Source: Elephas maximus indicus (taxonomy: Eukaryota; Chordata; Mammalia; Proboscidea; Elephantidae). From it: a DNA stretch of 64,000 nucleotides. Below the pieces are notes generated by a model, which ran no database searches, had not been told where the DNA came from, and was given only the letters and a program-made list of their open reading frames with translations. The stretch lies in the NCBI RefSeq assembly GCF_024166365.1, contig NC_064835.1:56214607-56278606 (forward strand), in the 5' to 3' direction. The position numbers and the translations under genes were made by a program. Below are positions 45,315 through 56,689 of this stretch, piece by piece (position 1 is the first letter of the stretch; each line of letters starts with the position of its first letter).

Positions 45315-48230
45315 CCTGACAGTCGTCTCAGACCCAGCCAGCCTGGTAAGTGGCTGATATAGGAAGAGTGCCCCTGACTTGGGCTGTTTCCCTTACATCT
45401 TAGAGGGAAAAACAGGGTGATTTTCTTTTCCAGAGATTCTAGCAGTCATGAAGCCTCAACAGGACCCAAAACTGGTTTGGGGGAAGGAGTCCATATAATA
45501 CTCAAATTATAAAGAAAATCTTTTGAAGGTGTGGAGCCAAAAGGGACTTTCATACTCTCAGGAACTCATAGAAAAGGGACAGTAAGGAAGGCAGTAAGCT
45601 ATATTCTCTGTTTCTCTGAACCCTGTTCCCTGTGTTTTCCTAGAGAGATTTCTGATTGCTCCTTCAGTAAGAGATTCTCTGCTGCTCAGCATGGCCTACA
45701 CCAACTCATGATTCATTCTGAGCTTGTGCCTGATGTTCCTCTCTGTGAGCCAAGGTGAGTTATTCTCACCATGTCTTCCAACCCTCAAACCCTCATGCCT
45801 TCCACATGCACATGGGTCCACCTAGGAATGGGCAGCTTCAACAGAGGGGTTTTATGTTTGTCTACTGAGGGTAATCGCTGCTCTGATCTGATTAAAATGC
45901 ATCATTAGGGATCCATTAAGGACTTTGAGAAGGTATTTAAAATTAGCCTTGGCCCTTGACCACTAAGATTAGACTTATTCATCTCATTAGGCCAGGCGGT
46001 AGGTTTGGGAAGGGGAGTACATAGAATACAACTAATAGGATGGAGACCCAAGGAAAGCCTGTGTGCAGGAGAATCAGAAGAAGCTTGAGAAAGGTAGAAG
46101 CCTGACTCTTAAATGATGGGAAGTACCCAGAAAAAGAAAGAGAAATATGGAACTCATTTCACACTTATTTCATTTAGTGAGATTGTTTGGAGCAAAGAAA
46201 GCTTGAGAAAGGAGAGGAAGATGGCTGAAAGGCAGAAGTGAGCAACCACTCCATACCCGTCCTATATCTGTATGTCCCTATAATGGAGTCTCACGGGCTA
46301 CTCTCTGAACTTCCAGCCTTTACCCTGTCCTGTGCCTCTCCTTTATTGCCTTTCCTTTCCAGGCTGGGAGGCCCAGAAAGAGCTGCCATCTACCCGGATA
46401 AGCTGTCCAGAAGGCACCAATGCCTATGGCTCCTACTGCTACTACTTTAATGAAGACCTTGTGACCTGGGTTGATGCAGATGTGTGTGAGAGGAGCAGTA
46501 TGGGAACAATTGCTGGGTGGCCCATGAGTATAAAAGCAGCTGTTAACTTCTACTGTCCCCTAGGCCCTCAATGAGACAGGATCCATTGCCTAACTATCCT
46601 GTCACCAGGTACAGACACTTGCCTCTCCATCTTGTTCTTTCATTCTGCACAGCCCCAGAAGTGTTTATAATGTTCAGTGACTGTGTCATCAGAAACCAAT
46701 CCTGAGCTGTCCTTTCCCTGGCCCACCCCATGGGATGTCCCACAGGAGCTTCCTGGCCCTCCGGTCCATTGAGTACTGATCTCTTTGTTCCATGGACAGC
46801 TCTTTTGCCAGAACATGCACTTGGGCCACCTGGTGTCTGTGCTCAACCAGGTTGAAGGTTCACCTTCGTAGCCTCCCTAATCAAGGAGAGCAGGACTGGT
46901 AACCTCAATGTCTGGGTTGGCCTCCATGATCCCAAAAAGGTGAGTCTTCTACCTCTTCCTTAATGCACAGGTTTGTGGGTGAAGAGGGAAGTATAAGACC
47001 ATGCACCCCATGACCCAGTTTTTATTACTACTGCTGGTAAAAGAAACTACTCCATGGGTCTCTAAATGCAAAGGGTCTTGATATTCACTTCAGATGTTAG
47101 AGAAATCAGCTGAAAGCTAAATTTCCTCGGTGTTCTTGGCATTCATGATAATGTCATTCTACCTACTTCTAGCAAAGCACGTTTATGCACCCACTGTTAT
47201 TGAATCTTGTTATACTATGTGTTACAAGACAGTCTTTTGCCAACTATAAAGTAGAGGAGGCTAGAGGAGGAGAGTCTACTGTGGGCATTTGTGACCCTGG
47301 CTATACACGCTAAATAGCATATTAACAACTAATGAACAGCCAATGTTGTGCTCCATTGTGAGGGTTATGGAGACTTAGGAAAGAAAAACCAGGAATTTCT
47401 TTGTACAATATGCTCTTCTGGGGCTCTGCAACAAATTCAGCACCCTCAATATTTGGTGAAACAGGGGGAAGGTTCTGAGCATTACTTTAATGGGAAAACT
47501 AAGAGCAGAAGTAGGGCCAGGAAAGGGTATGGTGTGCACAGGCTAGCTTAGTTCATTCCTTCTGTACATCTTTACCTGTTCCTCAAAGTGCACATGGGCC
47601 AAGTGTTTCTGTCTCTCTGGGTGACCTCCACCCCTCTTCTGGCCCTACCCCGTCCAGAACCATCGCTGGTGCTGGAGCAGTGGCTCCCTGGTCTCGTACA
47701 AAGCCTGGAAAAGTGGATCCCCAAGCAGTGTCAGCCCTGGCTATTGTGTGAGCCTGACTTCAAACTCAGGTGAGAGGCAGAGAAACCATCCCACCCAGCT
47801 GCTGTCACCCTCTCCTGCTCTAGTTCTAGGTATTGGAGGCAGGGAAAGGTGAGCTCCATGTTCAGGAAATCGAAGGGTCATTTCATATATGCCTTGTTCT
47901 GACGTCTACAGCCAAGAGGGGTCACAACCTTTTTCTGGTTCTTCTTAGTCTTATTTATCTTATTGGCTTACAGGATTTCAGAAGTGGAAGGATAAGCGTT
48001 GTGAGGCAAAGCTCTCCTTTGTCTGCAAGTTCAAAAACAAGAGACAGCTGGAAAGTGGATGTCTAGAACTCTCCTAGTAATTACTATAGTCAAAAAATGA
48101 ACTGGACCACCTTTCCATCTCTGTTCTGAATACTCTCCTCTCTGCTGAGTTTCCATCTCTACCCTCAAGTCACCGTACTCACCCCAGCTTCTGGAGTCCT
48201 GAACTATGAGAATAAAGACATTTTCCCCTA
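45315..48230 (+). pseudogene. REG1 (lithostathine-like) pseudogene
   Basis: All six exons are present with GT-AG borders: exon 1 to 45,345; start codon 45,691 with exon 2 ending 45,754; then 46,363-46,481, 46,800-46,939, 47,658-47,769 and 47,974 onward. Three lesions kill it. Codon 7 is TGA (45,709-45,711), where the intact paralogue has TGC. Exon 4 is 140 bases long instead of 138, so the frame is lost and a TAG follows at 46,869. The normal stop has become AAG, so exon 6 would read on to 48,075-48,077. Exon 5 also has RWCW in place of RWHW. Otherwise the lectin domain (RISCPEGTNAYGSYCYYFNE, VWVGLHDPKK, FVCKFKN) is well kept, so the loss is probably younger than the duplication. It differs from human REG1P in orientation context; orthology to it is not claimed. 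Confidence 0.94.
48211..48216 (+). promoter_or_regulatory. Polyadenylation signal of the REG1 pseudogene
   Basis: AATAAA within tgagaataaagacatttt, in the same place as the signal of the intact paralogue. Confidence 0.75.
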
Positions 48231-48729
48231 TAGTGCTGTCTCCTGCATCCATTATTTACCTGAGTGGTTGGGGTGAGAGTGACTGGGCCACTCCAGAGTC
48301 TGTTTTGACCCTGCCGTTTTTTAAGACTCCATCTACATATCATGCATGTTGGACTCTAGGATTTATGGTCATTAGGGGGCCTTACTATTGACAAAATTAA
48401 GAAGATAAAGACTTCACTTCCAACCCAAATATTCACATAGACCCAGTGTGAGTTATAGAAATTACTAGATTATTGGTGTTGAGATGGGTGGGGTGTTTGA
48501 AATTCTGGAGGGTTTCACATATCTGGGATCTGAAAACGACATCTGTCCTCAGTTCAGTCATGCAAGTTGAAACCAAGACTGAAGTGTTAATTTAAGGGTG
48601 CTTCGTCCTGTCTAGAGTACTGAGTGGATGAATGGTGGAGTGATTAGAGGCTTAGAGGCCACCAAATTTCATTATGTGGTATTCTTTGAATGAATAAATA
48701 AAAAGTAAATTAGAATTAACTAATTATAC
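48231..48729. other. 3' flank of the REG1 pseudogene
   Basis: No gene is seen. It matches 59,535-60,010 in unit 2 base for base over long stretches (ctccatctacatatcatgca / ctccatctacacgtcatgca). Confidence 0.6.
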
Positions 48730-49250
48730 CAGTGACTTCTTTGTTGAAGATGAAGTGTGGAAGAGCAAAGACGTCACCCCGAAGACTAAGGTGGGCCTGA
48801 CCCAAGCCATGGTATTTTCGATCACCTCATATGCACGTGAAAGCTGCACAATGAATAAGGAAGACCGAAGAAGAGTTGATGCCTTTGAATTGTGGTGTTG
48901 GCAAAGAATATTGAATATACCATGGACTGCCAAAAGAACGAACAAATCTGTCTTAGAAGTACGACCGGAATGCTCCTTAGAGGCAAGGATGGCTAGACTG
49001 CGTCTTACATACTTTGGATATGTTGTCAGGAGGGATCAGTCTCTGGAAAAGGGCATCGTACTTGGCAGAGTACAAGGTCAGGGGAAAAGAGGAAGACCCT
49101 CAGCGAGGTGGATTGACACAGTGACTGAAACAATGAACTCAAATATTACAAAGATTGTAAGGATGGCTCAGGACCGGGCAGTGTTTCATTCTGTTGTGCA
49201 TAGGGTCACTATGAGTTGGAACTGACTCAACGGCACCTAACAACAACAAT
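48730..49250 (+). mobile_element. RTE LINE 3' fragment, plus, present only in unit 1
   Basis: 5'-truncated RTE with an open C-terminal frame of 156 codons (48,755-49,225): RVDAFELWCWQRILNIPWTA, then RPECSLEARMARLRLTYFG, GKRGRPSARWIDTV. It ends with cggcacctaacaacaacaa. The word taattatac flanks it on both sides as a target duplication. Unit 2 has an empty site near 60,010. Confidence 0.93.
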
Positions 49251-49864
49251 AATTATACAGGTATAAACTGCAACTATTATAGAAATTTATTTATCTAAGT
49301 CATATCAACCCTCACCCATGAAATGTTTCTGCATATTTTTCTCTCCCCATATTTTCCTGTGCACATCAAGATGAATCCTTTGGTCATCTCTGTAGTCTCA
49401 TTCAGGATTTAGAATGATGACACAGGTGGTACTAGTGGAAGCCAGTACAATAGTCATTCTGAAAAGGGAAACTGCTAGTTCTGAATCAAAAGCCGGAACA
49501 ATATTAGAAGAAATCAATGTAGTTCAACGCATCCTATTTTGGAACATTTTCTCATGTAGTATTTAAAGAAAGGACTTCTGTAATTCCCAAGGATTGGATA
49601 TGATTCATAATCTGATCTGGAGTTGATAGGGGCATGATCAGGGTCTCTGAAGACTGTGTCTCCCCAAAGTATCTCAGTCTCCTTCCCTACAATGTAATTA
49701 CTATACTCTGAACATCATTTCACAATCCTCTCACTTTTATTTTATTTCCTTCTAATAGGTCTGTGTTTCCTATTAAAAAAAAAAAAAAAAGAGGCAACAT
49801 GTTATAGTGTCTAAGAACAGAGAATCTAAAGCCAGTGTACCTGCTTTCAAAATCTGGCTTGGTC
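49251..49864. other. Duplicated intergenic sequence
   Basis: The first part matches unit 2 at 60,015-60,200. An A-run of 16 lies near 49,774 and a G-run near 49,870. No gene is seen. Confidence 0.5.
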
Positions 49865-50600
49865 ATTTTTGGGGGGGGGGGAGTTTTTTTTTCCATTTTT
49901 TAAAAAATTTTCTTTTTGGTGTATAGAATATACACAGCAAAACATACACCAATCCAACTGTTTCTACATCTACAATTCATGCCATTGATCACATTCTTCT
50001 AGTTGTGCATCCATTTTCATGTTCCTTTTCTGTGTTGTTCCTCCTCCAATAACATAAACTTGCTGCCCCCAAAATTTCCATCTAATCTTTTTCATTGCTG
50101 TTGTTGCTTTGATCCCCTATAAATAGTTCTTAAAAGTGTATAATGCTGAATGCACATATTTTTTTTACTAGTTAACCTAAACTATACTTTGGACTTAAGA
50201 AGAATTAGGGGGATAATTTGGTTTAAATTTTAAAGATTCTCTCAGGGCAATATTTTCAGGGGTTCATCCAGCTTCCATGCTCCGGAAAGTCTGGAGTCCA
50301 TAAGAATTTGAAACTCTGTTCTGCATTTTCCTCTTTTGATCAGGATTTTTCTATAATGTTTGATCAAAATATTCAGTAGTAGTAGCGGGGCACCATCGAG
50401 TACTTCTGGTCTCATAGCAAAGGAGGTAGCTGTTCACGGAGGCGCTTAGCCTCGCATTCCATATCCTCCTACTGTTACTGACTCTTCTTCTTCCGTTGTT
50501 GCTCCAGGCAAGTAGAGGCCAATTGTCATGCCTTGAATGGTAGCTTGCAAGCTTGTAAGACCCCAGGAACTGCATAATGAACTAGGAGGTAGAACAAAAG
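49865..50600 (-). mobile_element. L1 3' end fragment, minus (tentative)
   Basis: A T-run and then gtatagaatatacacagcaa, gttgtgcatccattttcatg and ttgcaagcttgtaagacccc resemble the L1 3' untranslated text seen at 33,030-33,720 (ggccgcttgttagcatttaagacccc). It belongs to a different L1 subfamily and is absent from unit 2. Its end could reach about 50,830. Confidence 0.5.
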
Positions 50601-51394
50601 CACTAAACACCTTATTAGATCAGTTAACTGAGTTTTCCCATGAAACCATGATCTTAAACTTCCAAATGAAGGACCCAAATCCAATGAGATTTTTGCCTGT
50701 ACCTAAGCGGTCTCAGCAGCTATTCATTTTTGTAGCTGTAGTTGTTGTAAATATATCTATCACACAACTTTTGCCAATTTTACTTTTTACTTATGGCCCC
50801 GTCCCTTCTAAATTTGTAGGATTTTGGAAATAATTATATAGCACTTCTGTTATTAGTTTTCTTATCTATAAAATGTGGATAATATTGATAAGTGTCTCAG
50901 GGTATTATGAAGATAAAACGAAGTAAGGCCAATAAAGCATATATTTCACTTTGTGGCACCTACTAAGTGTTACAGAAATGTTTGTTAAACAAAATATCAA
51001 TTAGTGTTTCCTGTTTTTGAACTTTATGTAAATGGAACCATACTGCAAGTTTTACTTTCAGCTTCCGTTTTGCATTTAACATTTTGTCTTTAGATTTTTC
51101 CTTTTTAATGTCAGTAACTTTGATTCAGTTATTCTCATGGGCTTGCAGTATATTGTTGCTGTATTATTTGAGAACAATCAGTTCTGCTATAAGACATAAG
51201 AAAAATAAGTGAAACTGATGAAACTCTTAGAAGTGTTAAGCATAGATAGTAAACAAATAGCTTGTGAGACAGATAGAACTTACAGAAAATGTTAATGAGA
51301 AAAAAGAAGTAAGCAGCTGTGAAACACATGCAGAACTCATAAGATGTGTTAACTGTAGATAGAAAATAAGTTAATGATACACATATTAAGAATG

Positions 51395-51490
51395 GAGGCC
51401 TGGTGTCCCAGTGATTAAGAACTATAATGGCTGCTAACCAAAAAGTCAGCAGTTCAAATCCACCAGCTGCTCCATGGAAACCATATGGAA
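51395..51490 (+). mobile_element. AfroSINE 5' half, plus
   Basis: It has the head ggaggcctggtgtcccagtg and the B-box agttcaaatccaccagctgc, and breaks off at catggaaaccatatgg. It is followed at once by the RTE fragment. Confidence 0.85.
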
Positions 51491-51504
51491 TAAACAGAAT
51501 ATAT

Positions 51505-52580
51505 GATAAAACTGAACAGAAGATTTCAAAGGGTGGCTCCAGAAGCCAAATTATTATATGTGCAAAGGCCTGGAGTTAGGAAACCAAAAGGGAAGAACAC
51601 GCTCCGAATTTCTCAAGCTGAGAGAACTGAAGAAAAAATTTAAGCCTCAAGTTGCAATAGTGAAGAATTCTATGTGCAACATACTGAATGATGCAGAAGC
51701 ATCAAAAGAAGATGAAAGGAATCCACAGAGGCACTGAACTAAAATGAATTGGTCAGCATTCAATCATTTCAAGAGCTAAAATATGATCAAGAGCTTATGG
51801 TACTGAAGGAAGAAGCCCAAGCAGTACTGAAGACATTGGTGAAAATGAAGGCTCCAGGAATTGATGAAATATCAATTGAGATGTTTCAACAAATGGGTGC
51901 AGCACTGGAGTTGCTCAGTAGTCTGTGCCAAGAAATCTGGAACATCTTGATAAATGGAGAAAAGATTGAAGTTGTCAAAGATTTCATTTTACTTGGCTCC
52001 ACAATCAATACCCATGGAAGCAGCAGTCAAGAAATCAAAGGATGTATCGCATTGGGCAAATCTGCTTCAAAAGACCCCTTTAAAGTGTTAAAAAGCAAAA
52101 ATGTCACTTTGAGGACTAAGGTGCACCTGAACCAAGCCATGGTGTTTTCAATTGCTTCATATGCATGGGAAAGCTTGACAATGAATAAGGAAGACCAAAG
52201 AAGAATTGACACCTTTGAGTTGTGGTGCTGGCAAAGAATATTGAATAATCCACGGACTGCCAAAAGAATGAACAAATTTGTCTTGGAAGGAGTACAGCCA
52301 GAATGCTCCTTACAGGCAAGGCTGGCAAGACTTCATCTCAGATATCTTGGACATGTTATCAGAAGAGACCAGTCCCTGGAGAAGGACACCATGCTTGGTA
52401 AAGTGGAAGGTCAGCGAAAAAGAGGAAGACCCTCAATGAGATGCATGCACACAGTGGCTGCACCGATGGGCTCAAACGTAACAACGATCACGAACGTTGC
52501 ACAGTACCAGGTGGTGTTTTCTTCTGTTGCACATAGGGTCGCTATGTATCAGAAAAGACTTGACCGTAAGTAGTAACAAC
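51505..52580 (+). mobile_element. RTE LINE with internal deletion, plus
   Basis: The left part matches the RTE linker and the first reverse transcriptase blocks. The text then jumps at about 51,945 (aatctggaacatcttgataa) to the region after the catalytic box (gaagttgtcaaagatttcat) and goes on to the 3' end. About 700 bases of reverse transcriptase core are lacking compared with the copy at 11,849. It is absent from unit 2. Confidence 0.9.
51749..52573 (+). pseudogene. 274-codon RTE frame lacking the RT catalytic core
   Basis: An open frame runs across the deletion joint. It holds KAPGIDEISIEMFQQMG (RT start) joined to GEKIEVVKDFILLGSTI (after the catalytic box), then RRIDTFELWCWQRILNNP and GQRKRGRPSM. 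The Ala-Phe-Asp-Cys and Tyr-Ala-Asp-Asp blocks are missing, so no polymerase activity is possible. That the frame stays open is more likely due to modest age than to function. Confidence 0.8.
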
Positions 52581-52724
52581 AACTACATAATAGGACAAGT
52601 GTCTCACATTAATATAGTTGCATCAGTGTTTTTCTTTATTATACGTGCTTTGTAGATTTTTCTATCTGTTCCCTTTCTATATGATAATGAGTTAGGTTTG
52701 CTTCTTTTTAATAACTGTCTTAGT

Positions 52725-54165
52725 TATCTTGCGATGATATACCTCAAGAGGCTTTAATGGACAGAAGTTCATTTCCTCACAGGTTAGGAGGCTAAAAGTC
52801 TGAAATCAGGACTAGGGTAAGGTTCTCTCTGTACCCACTCTGAGGAAAGTCCTTGACTCTTTTCTTCTTCTATTCTGAGGTTCCTTGCTACTTGTGTGGC
52901 CTGTTTCTTTCTCACCATTTGTGCTTGCTTGCTTAATCTGCTGTTTTTAATCTCTAAAGAGATTGAGTTAAAACAAATCCTACAATGATCTGTCTCATTT
53001 ATATAACAAAGAAAATTCACTCCCAGATGGTATTATGACCACAGGAGTTAGGATTTGCAACACATATCTTGAGGAAAACAATTCAGTCTGTAACATTACA
53101 GCCTTTAAAACCTGTAAGAAAAAAAGCTATTGCCATCGAGTTGATTCAGACTCATAGTGACTCTATAGGGCAGTGTAGAACTGCCCCATATGGTTTCTAA
53201 GGAACCGCTGGTGGATTTGAACTGCTGACCTTTTGTTTAGCAGCCAAGCTTTTCACCACAATTCTTGTCCTTCCTACGTGCAAAACACATGCAGCCTATC
53301 ACATCATTCCTAAAGTCTTAAATCAACTCAAATCCAAAATCGCATCATCTGAGTGATCCAAATCATGTACAGGAGAGACTTTGTGCATATTCCTCTATGA
53401 GGCAAAGTTCTTTTCTATCAGTGGACTTGTGAAACCTAGAAGACAAGTTATCTGCTTCCAAAGTGCAATGGTAGGACAAACACAGGGTTAACATTTTTAT
53501 GACAAGTAGGAGATATTGGAGTGAAACAGATGGTCTTGGGTACTAGACAAGTTCAAAACTCAGCAGAAAAATTACATTAGCTCTCAAAGCTTGAAAATAA
53601 TCTTCTGTTCTCCCATATCATCTGGGTAATGGCTCCACCCTTCAGATTCTGGGTTTTGGCCATGCTGTCCTGATAGTGGGTGGAGACCCCTTGGTCCTGG
53701 GCTTCAGCCTCACATTCGAGGCCCTCTTGTATGGCAACTTTGCTCCCTCAAATTTAGGTGACCCCATTCTCCTAGTTCATCTTAGTGGAGACCCCACTTC
53801 TTCAACTTTGGGTCATGGCCCCACCCTCTTGGCTCACCTGAATGGCAGCCCACACTCTGGAAGTGAGTTAGTGAAACACTGACTCTTTGAAACCTAGGAG
53901 GCTGTGGTTCACCCTTTGAGATCTAGGCGATCATTTTTCCACCCTTTGCAACTGGGACTCCTCTACTTCCTGTGCTCCTTCCAACGCTTCTGCTGATCTC
54001 TGAATTGCTGCAGGGATGGTCTTTTTCTTTCCTTAGAGCTCATCAGATGTCTGGAACCAGGTCCCTTCAATGGCCCACTTCCTGCCTGTAGAGTTTCAGG
54101 AGGCCAGAGCTTCTTTTCATGTTGTGCTATCACTTTCCCTTTCAGTCTAAACTGATGAGATTTTT
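52725..54165. mobile_element. Probable LTR-retroelement fossil (MaLR-like), unit 1 only
   Basis: The left part has LTR-like wording (cttagttatcttgcgatgat; ttcatttcctcacagg). The rest looks like the non-coding interior of such an element (cctaaagtcttaaatcaact; tttgggtcatggccccaccc). Unit 2 lacks the whole block: its flanking words (ttttaataactgtc; tactcattcc) are close together near 60,900-61,165. It is old and non-coding, and holds a nested AfroSINE. The family is uncertain. Confidence 0.45.
53125..53270 (-). mobile_element. AfroSINE, minus, nested in the retroelement fossil
   Basis: It has the tail complement gctattgccatcgagttgat, then ctgccccatatggtttctaa and ccttttgtttagcagccaag. It interrupts the LTR-like element at 52,725-54,165 and is thus younger than it. 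Confidence 0.9.
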
Positions 54166-54485
54166 GGTTTATTTTACTCATTCCATATTTTCTTTCTATG
54201 AGATAGTAAGTTATTATATACTTTATGTACTTCTGTCTCTTCTTTTAGTGATTAAGCATTTTAATTTCATATAAAATAAAAAGTTTCATATCAAATATGT
54301 TAAAAGTTGTACATTATTAAAAAAAGGTAGTAAAAATATCACTAAAAGAATTAAAATGTTACACTAGAAAATATTTACTTAATGCAAAAGAAAACAGTAA
54401 GAGGCACTGGAGAGCCAAAGAGACTTGAGACACATAAAGAAACAAAGAGTAAAATGGCAGACATAAATCCAGCTATATAGAGAAT

Positions 54486-54690
54486 AAACCCTAGTGGCAT
54501 AGTGTTTAAAGTGCTCGGCTGCTAACCAGAAGGTTGGCAGTTTGAACCCACCAGTCACTCTATGGGAAAAAGTCATGGCAGTCTACTTCCGTAAAGATGA
54601 CAGCCTTGGAAGCCCAACAGGGAAGTTCTACTCTGTCCTACAGGGTCACAATGAGTTTGAATCAACTCAATGACAATGGGTTTGGTTGTG
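54486..54690 (+). mobile_element. AfroSINE, plus, unit 1 only
   Basis: It has the head aaccctagtggcatagtgtt, B-box ggcagtttgaacccacc, tail gagtttgaatcaactcaatg and then gggtttggttgtgg. The word tatagag flanks both ends, and unit 2 lacks it near 61,470. Confidence 0.92.
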
Positions 54691-55109
54691 GTATAGAGCG
54701 AATGTCACTAAATGCGAATTGATTAAACCATCCAGAGAAAAACTGGATATAAAAAGGAAATTACAGCTATATACTATCTTCAGTACACAGGCTTTAGATT
54801 GAAGTTATTTTTAGATTGAAAGTAAAGGGGTAAAAAAAGGTATGTCATACAAATAACAACCATAAGAACACTGAAGTGACTGGAGTAATGAGATGAATCG
54901 AACTTTAATATAAAAGAATGTTAGTAGAGATAAAAGGGCTCATCCATCAAGAAGGTATAATTGTTATTGATATATACGATTAGGCTTAGAAACCTCCCTA
55001 TTCTTCTATGGCTATATTAACATAACAAAATAAAACTCCTATTTCTAACAGTGTTATATTTATAGGTATAGGGGTAAGGATTTCAAGATATATTTTCAGA
55101 GGACACAAT
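54691..55109. other. Duplicated intergenic sequence
   Basis: It matches 61,480-62,040 of unit 2 (aaatgcgaattgattaaacc / aaatgtgaattgattaaaca). No gene. Confidence 0.6.
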
Positions 55110-55445
55110 TAAATCCATAACATAAACCAAAACCACAATGAGTTTCTACTTCACACACCCACTACAATGCCTATAATAATAATAAAAAAAGACTAGTAAT
55201 AGCCAATGTCATTGAGAATGAGAAGAAATAGCAACCCTCAAACACTGATGCTGGGAATTTAAAATTGTGCAATTTCAAAAACATTCTGGAAGTGTCTCAA
55301 AATATTTTAAGTTTATTATACATTACTGTATGAGCAGTAATTCTTCTCTTAAGGATCTATTCAAAGGAAATAAAAACAATACATCCACACAAAAGTTTGT
55401 ATATGAATGTTCATAGCAGGTATTATTCATAATAGCGATATGCCC
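55110..55445 (+). mobile_element. Old L1 ORF2 3' fragment, plus, shared by both units
   Basis: It reads like the end of mammalian L1 ORF2 (atgagtttctacttcacaca; gttcatagcaggtattattc). Its twin is at 62,060-62,385, so it predates the duplication. Confidence 0.8.
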
Positions 55446-56029
55446 ATCAAACCAGTGAATTGCTGCTTGCCCCACTATGATCCCCACTTCCTGCTATTCA
55501 AGCCCTTCCATAATGTAGTCTAGGAAATGGTATGTTTCAATGTATTGTGCCAGTACATAGAAAGTTGAAGTTTAAGGTTTAATTGTGAATATCAAGTGAC
55601 TTGAAGAATGACAAATACATAGCAATTTAAAAAGTTTGTTAAACTACATGAATCATCAACCTTATTATCTGACAACAATTCTCGAGTAACATTAGAATTA
55701 ATTTATCAAATTTGGAGCAGTGAGAGGTAGGGCAGCTCCTCAATCTTCTCTTTCAGCTTCTTCTACCTGCACTGCTATTTCTATAGCATTTTCTTGGCCA
55801 GGAGAGGAGGTCTACACAGGGAATGATATGAGTAGGCCAGGACAGTCATTCAGTCTCCCTTTCACTCCTCATTCCCCAAGGAAGAAAGCTCCAGAGTTTA
55901 TCACCCTGTCCTTTGGCCCTGTGTCCCACAAGTTACCCTACACTAGGCTCAAACACTTCCAGTCACTCCTCCCTCTGCCATCCTCTTCCCATCAGCCCTC
56001 AAGATTCCTAGAAGATCTGTGCTCCTTCC

Positions 56030-56300
56030 TTGACTGCTCAGGGCCATGGGAACTGGACACCTGGTTGCAGCAGGGGAAAGGGCCAAACCCACCTTTGCCT
56101 TGCAGAGGTTGCAGACCTGTTTGCGGGAAGAGACTTCATCTGTGACCATTCCCAGTGTGTACCAGGAAGAGGCCCCTGTGATGCTAGGATTTTCTTGCAT
56201 CAGCACCCATGGTTCCCTCTCTGGGGCCTCTGACCTTGTCCTTTTAACTCTCCTATTGATTACATGCTGGGCCTCCTCACTCAGATCCTGTTATAAAGGC
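56030..56300 (+). promoter_or_regulatory. Proximal promoter of REG1
   Basis: TATA box ttataaaggc at 56,291-56,300. Upstream the block ggttgcagacctgtttgcgg and ctcctcactcagatcc is shared with the pseudogene copy. Exon 1 ends at 56,345 (donor gtgagtgc). The long shared stretch may hold the pancreas or gut elements, but no known factor site was identified with confidence. Confidence 0.75.
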
Positions 56301-56689
56301 CTGGTCACTGGCTGTCCTGACAGCCATTCCAGACCCAGTCAGTTGGTGAGTGCATGGTACAGGAGAACAGTGGCTGACTTGAAGAGTTGTCCTCATCTTG
56401 GGGTGACTACAGTGTGATTTTCTTTCCCAGAGATTCCAGCAGTAATGAGACCTCAAAAGAAGCCAAAGATGCCTTTGGGAAACTGGGTCAATATAATACC
56501 TAGACACTCAGGAGAAGTATTTGAGGGTCTGAGTGTCCCAGGGGGACATTCTGGCTCTCAGGAACTCAGAGAAAGGGGACGGTAAGGAAGGTATTAGCTC
56601 TACTCTGCATTTCTCTGAACCCTCTTCCCTGTGTTTTCCTACAGAGGTTCCTGATTGCTCCTTCTGCGAGAGATTTTCTGTTTCGTAGC

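Larger units (their letters stand above)
44880..55530 (+). repeat. REG1 tandem duplication, unit 1
   Basis: Landmarks line up with unit 2 (55,890-62,450): TATA 45,291/56,292, start codon 45,691/56,690, exon 3 46,363/57,360, exon 4 46,800/57,793, polyadenylation signal 48,211/59,515, old L1 piece 55,110/62,060, and the last shared words near 55,530/62,450. The offset stays at about 11.0 kb until intron 4, then grows by the SINE pair in unit 2. Unit 1 is longer because of RTE, L1, retroelement and SINE insertions of its own. By hand, exon 5 differs at about 18 of 112 positions, so the duplication is not recent. Confidence 0.9.
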
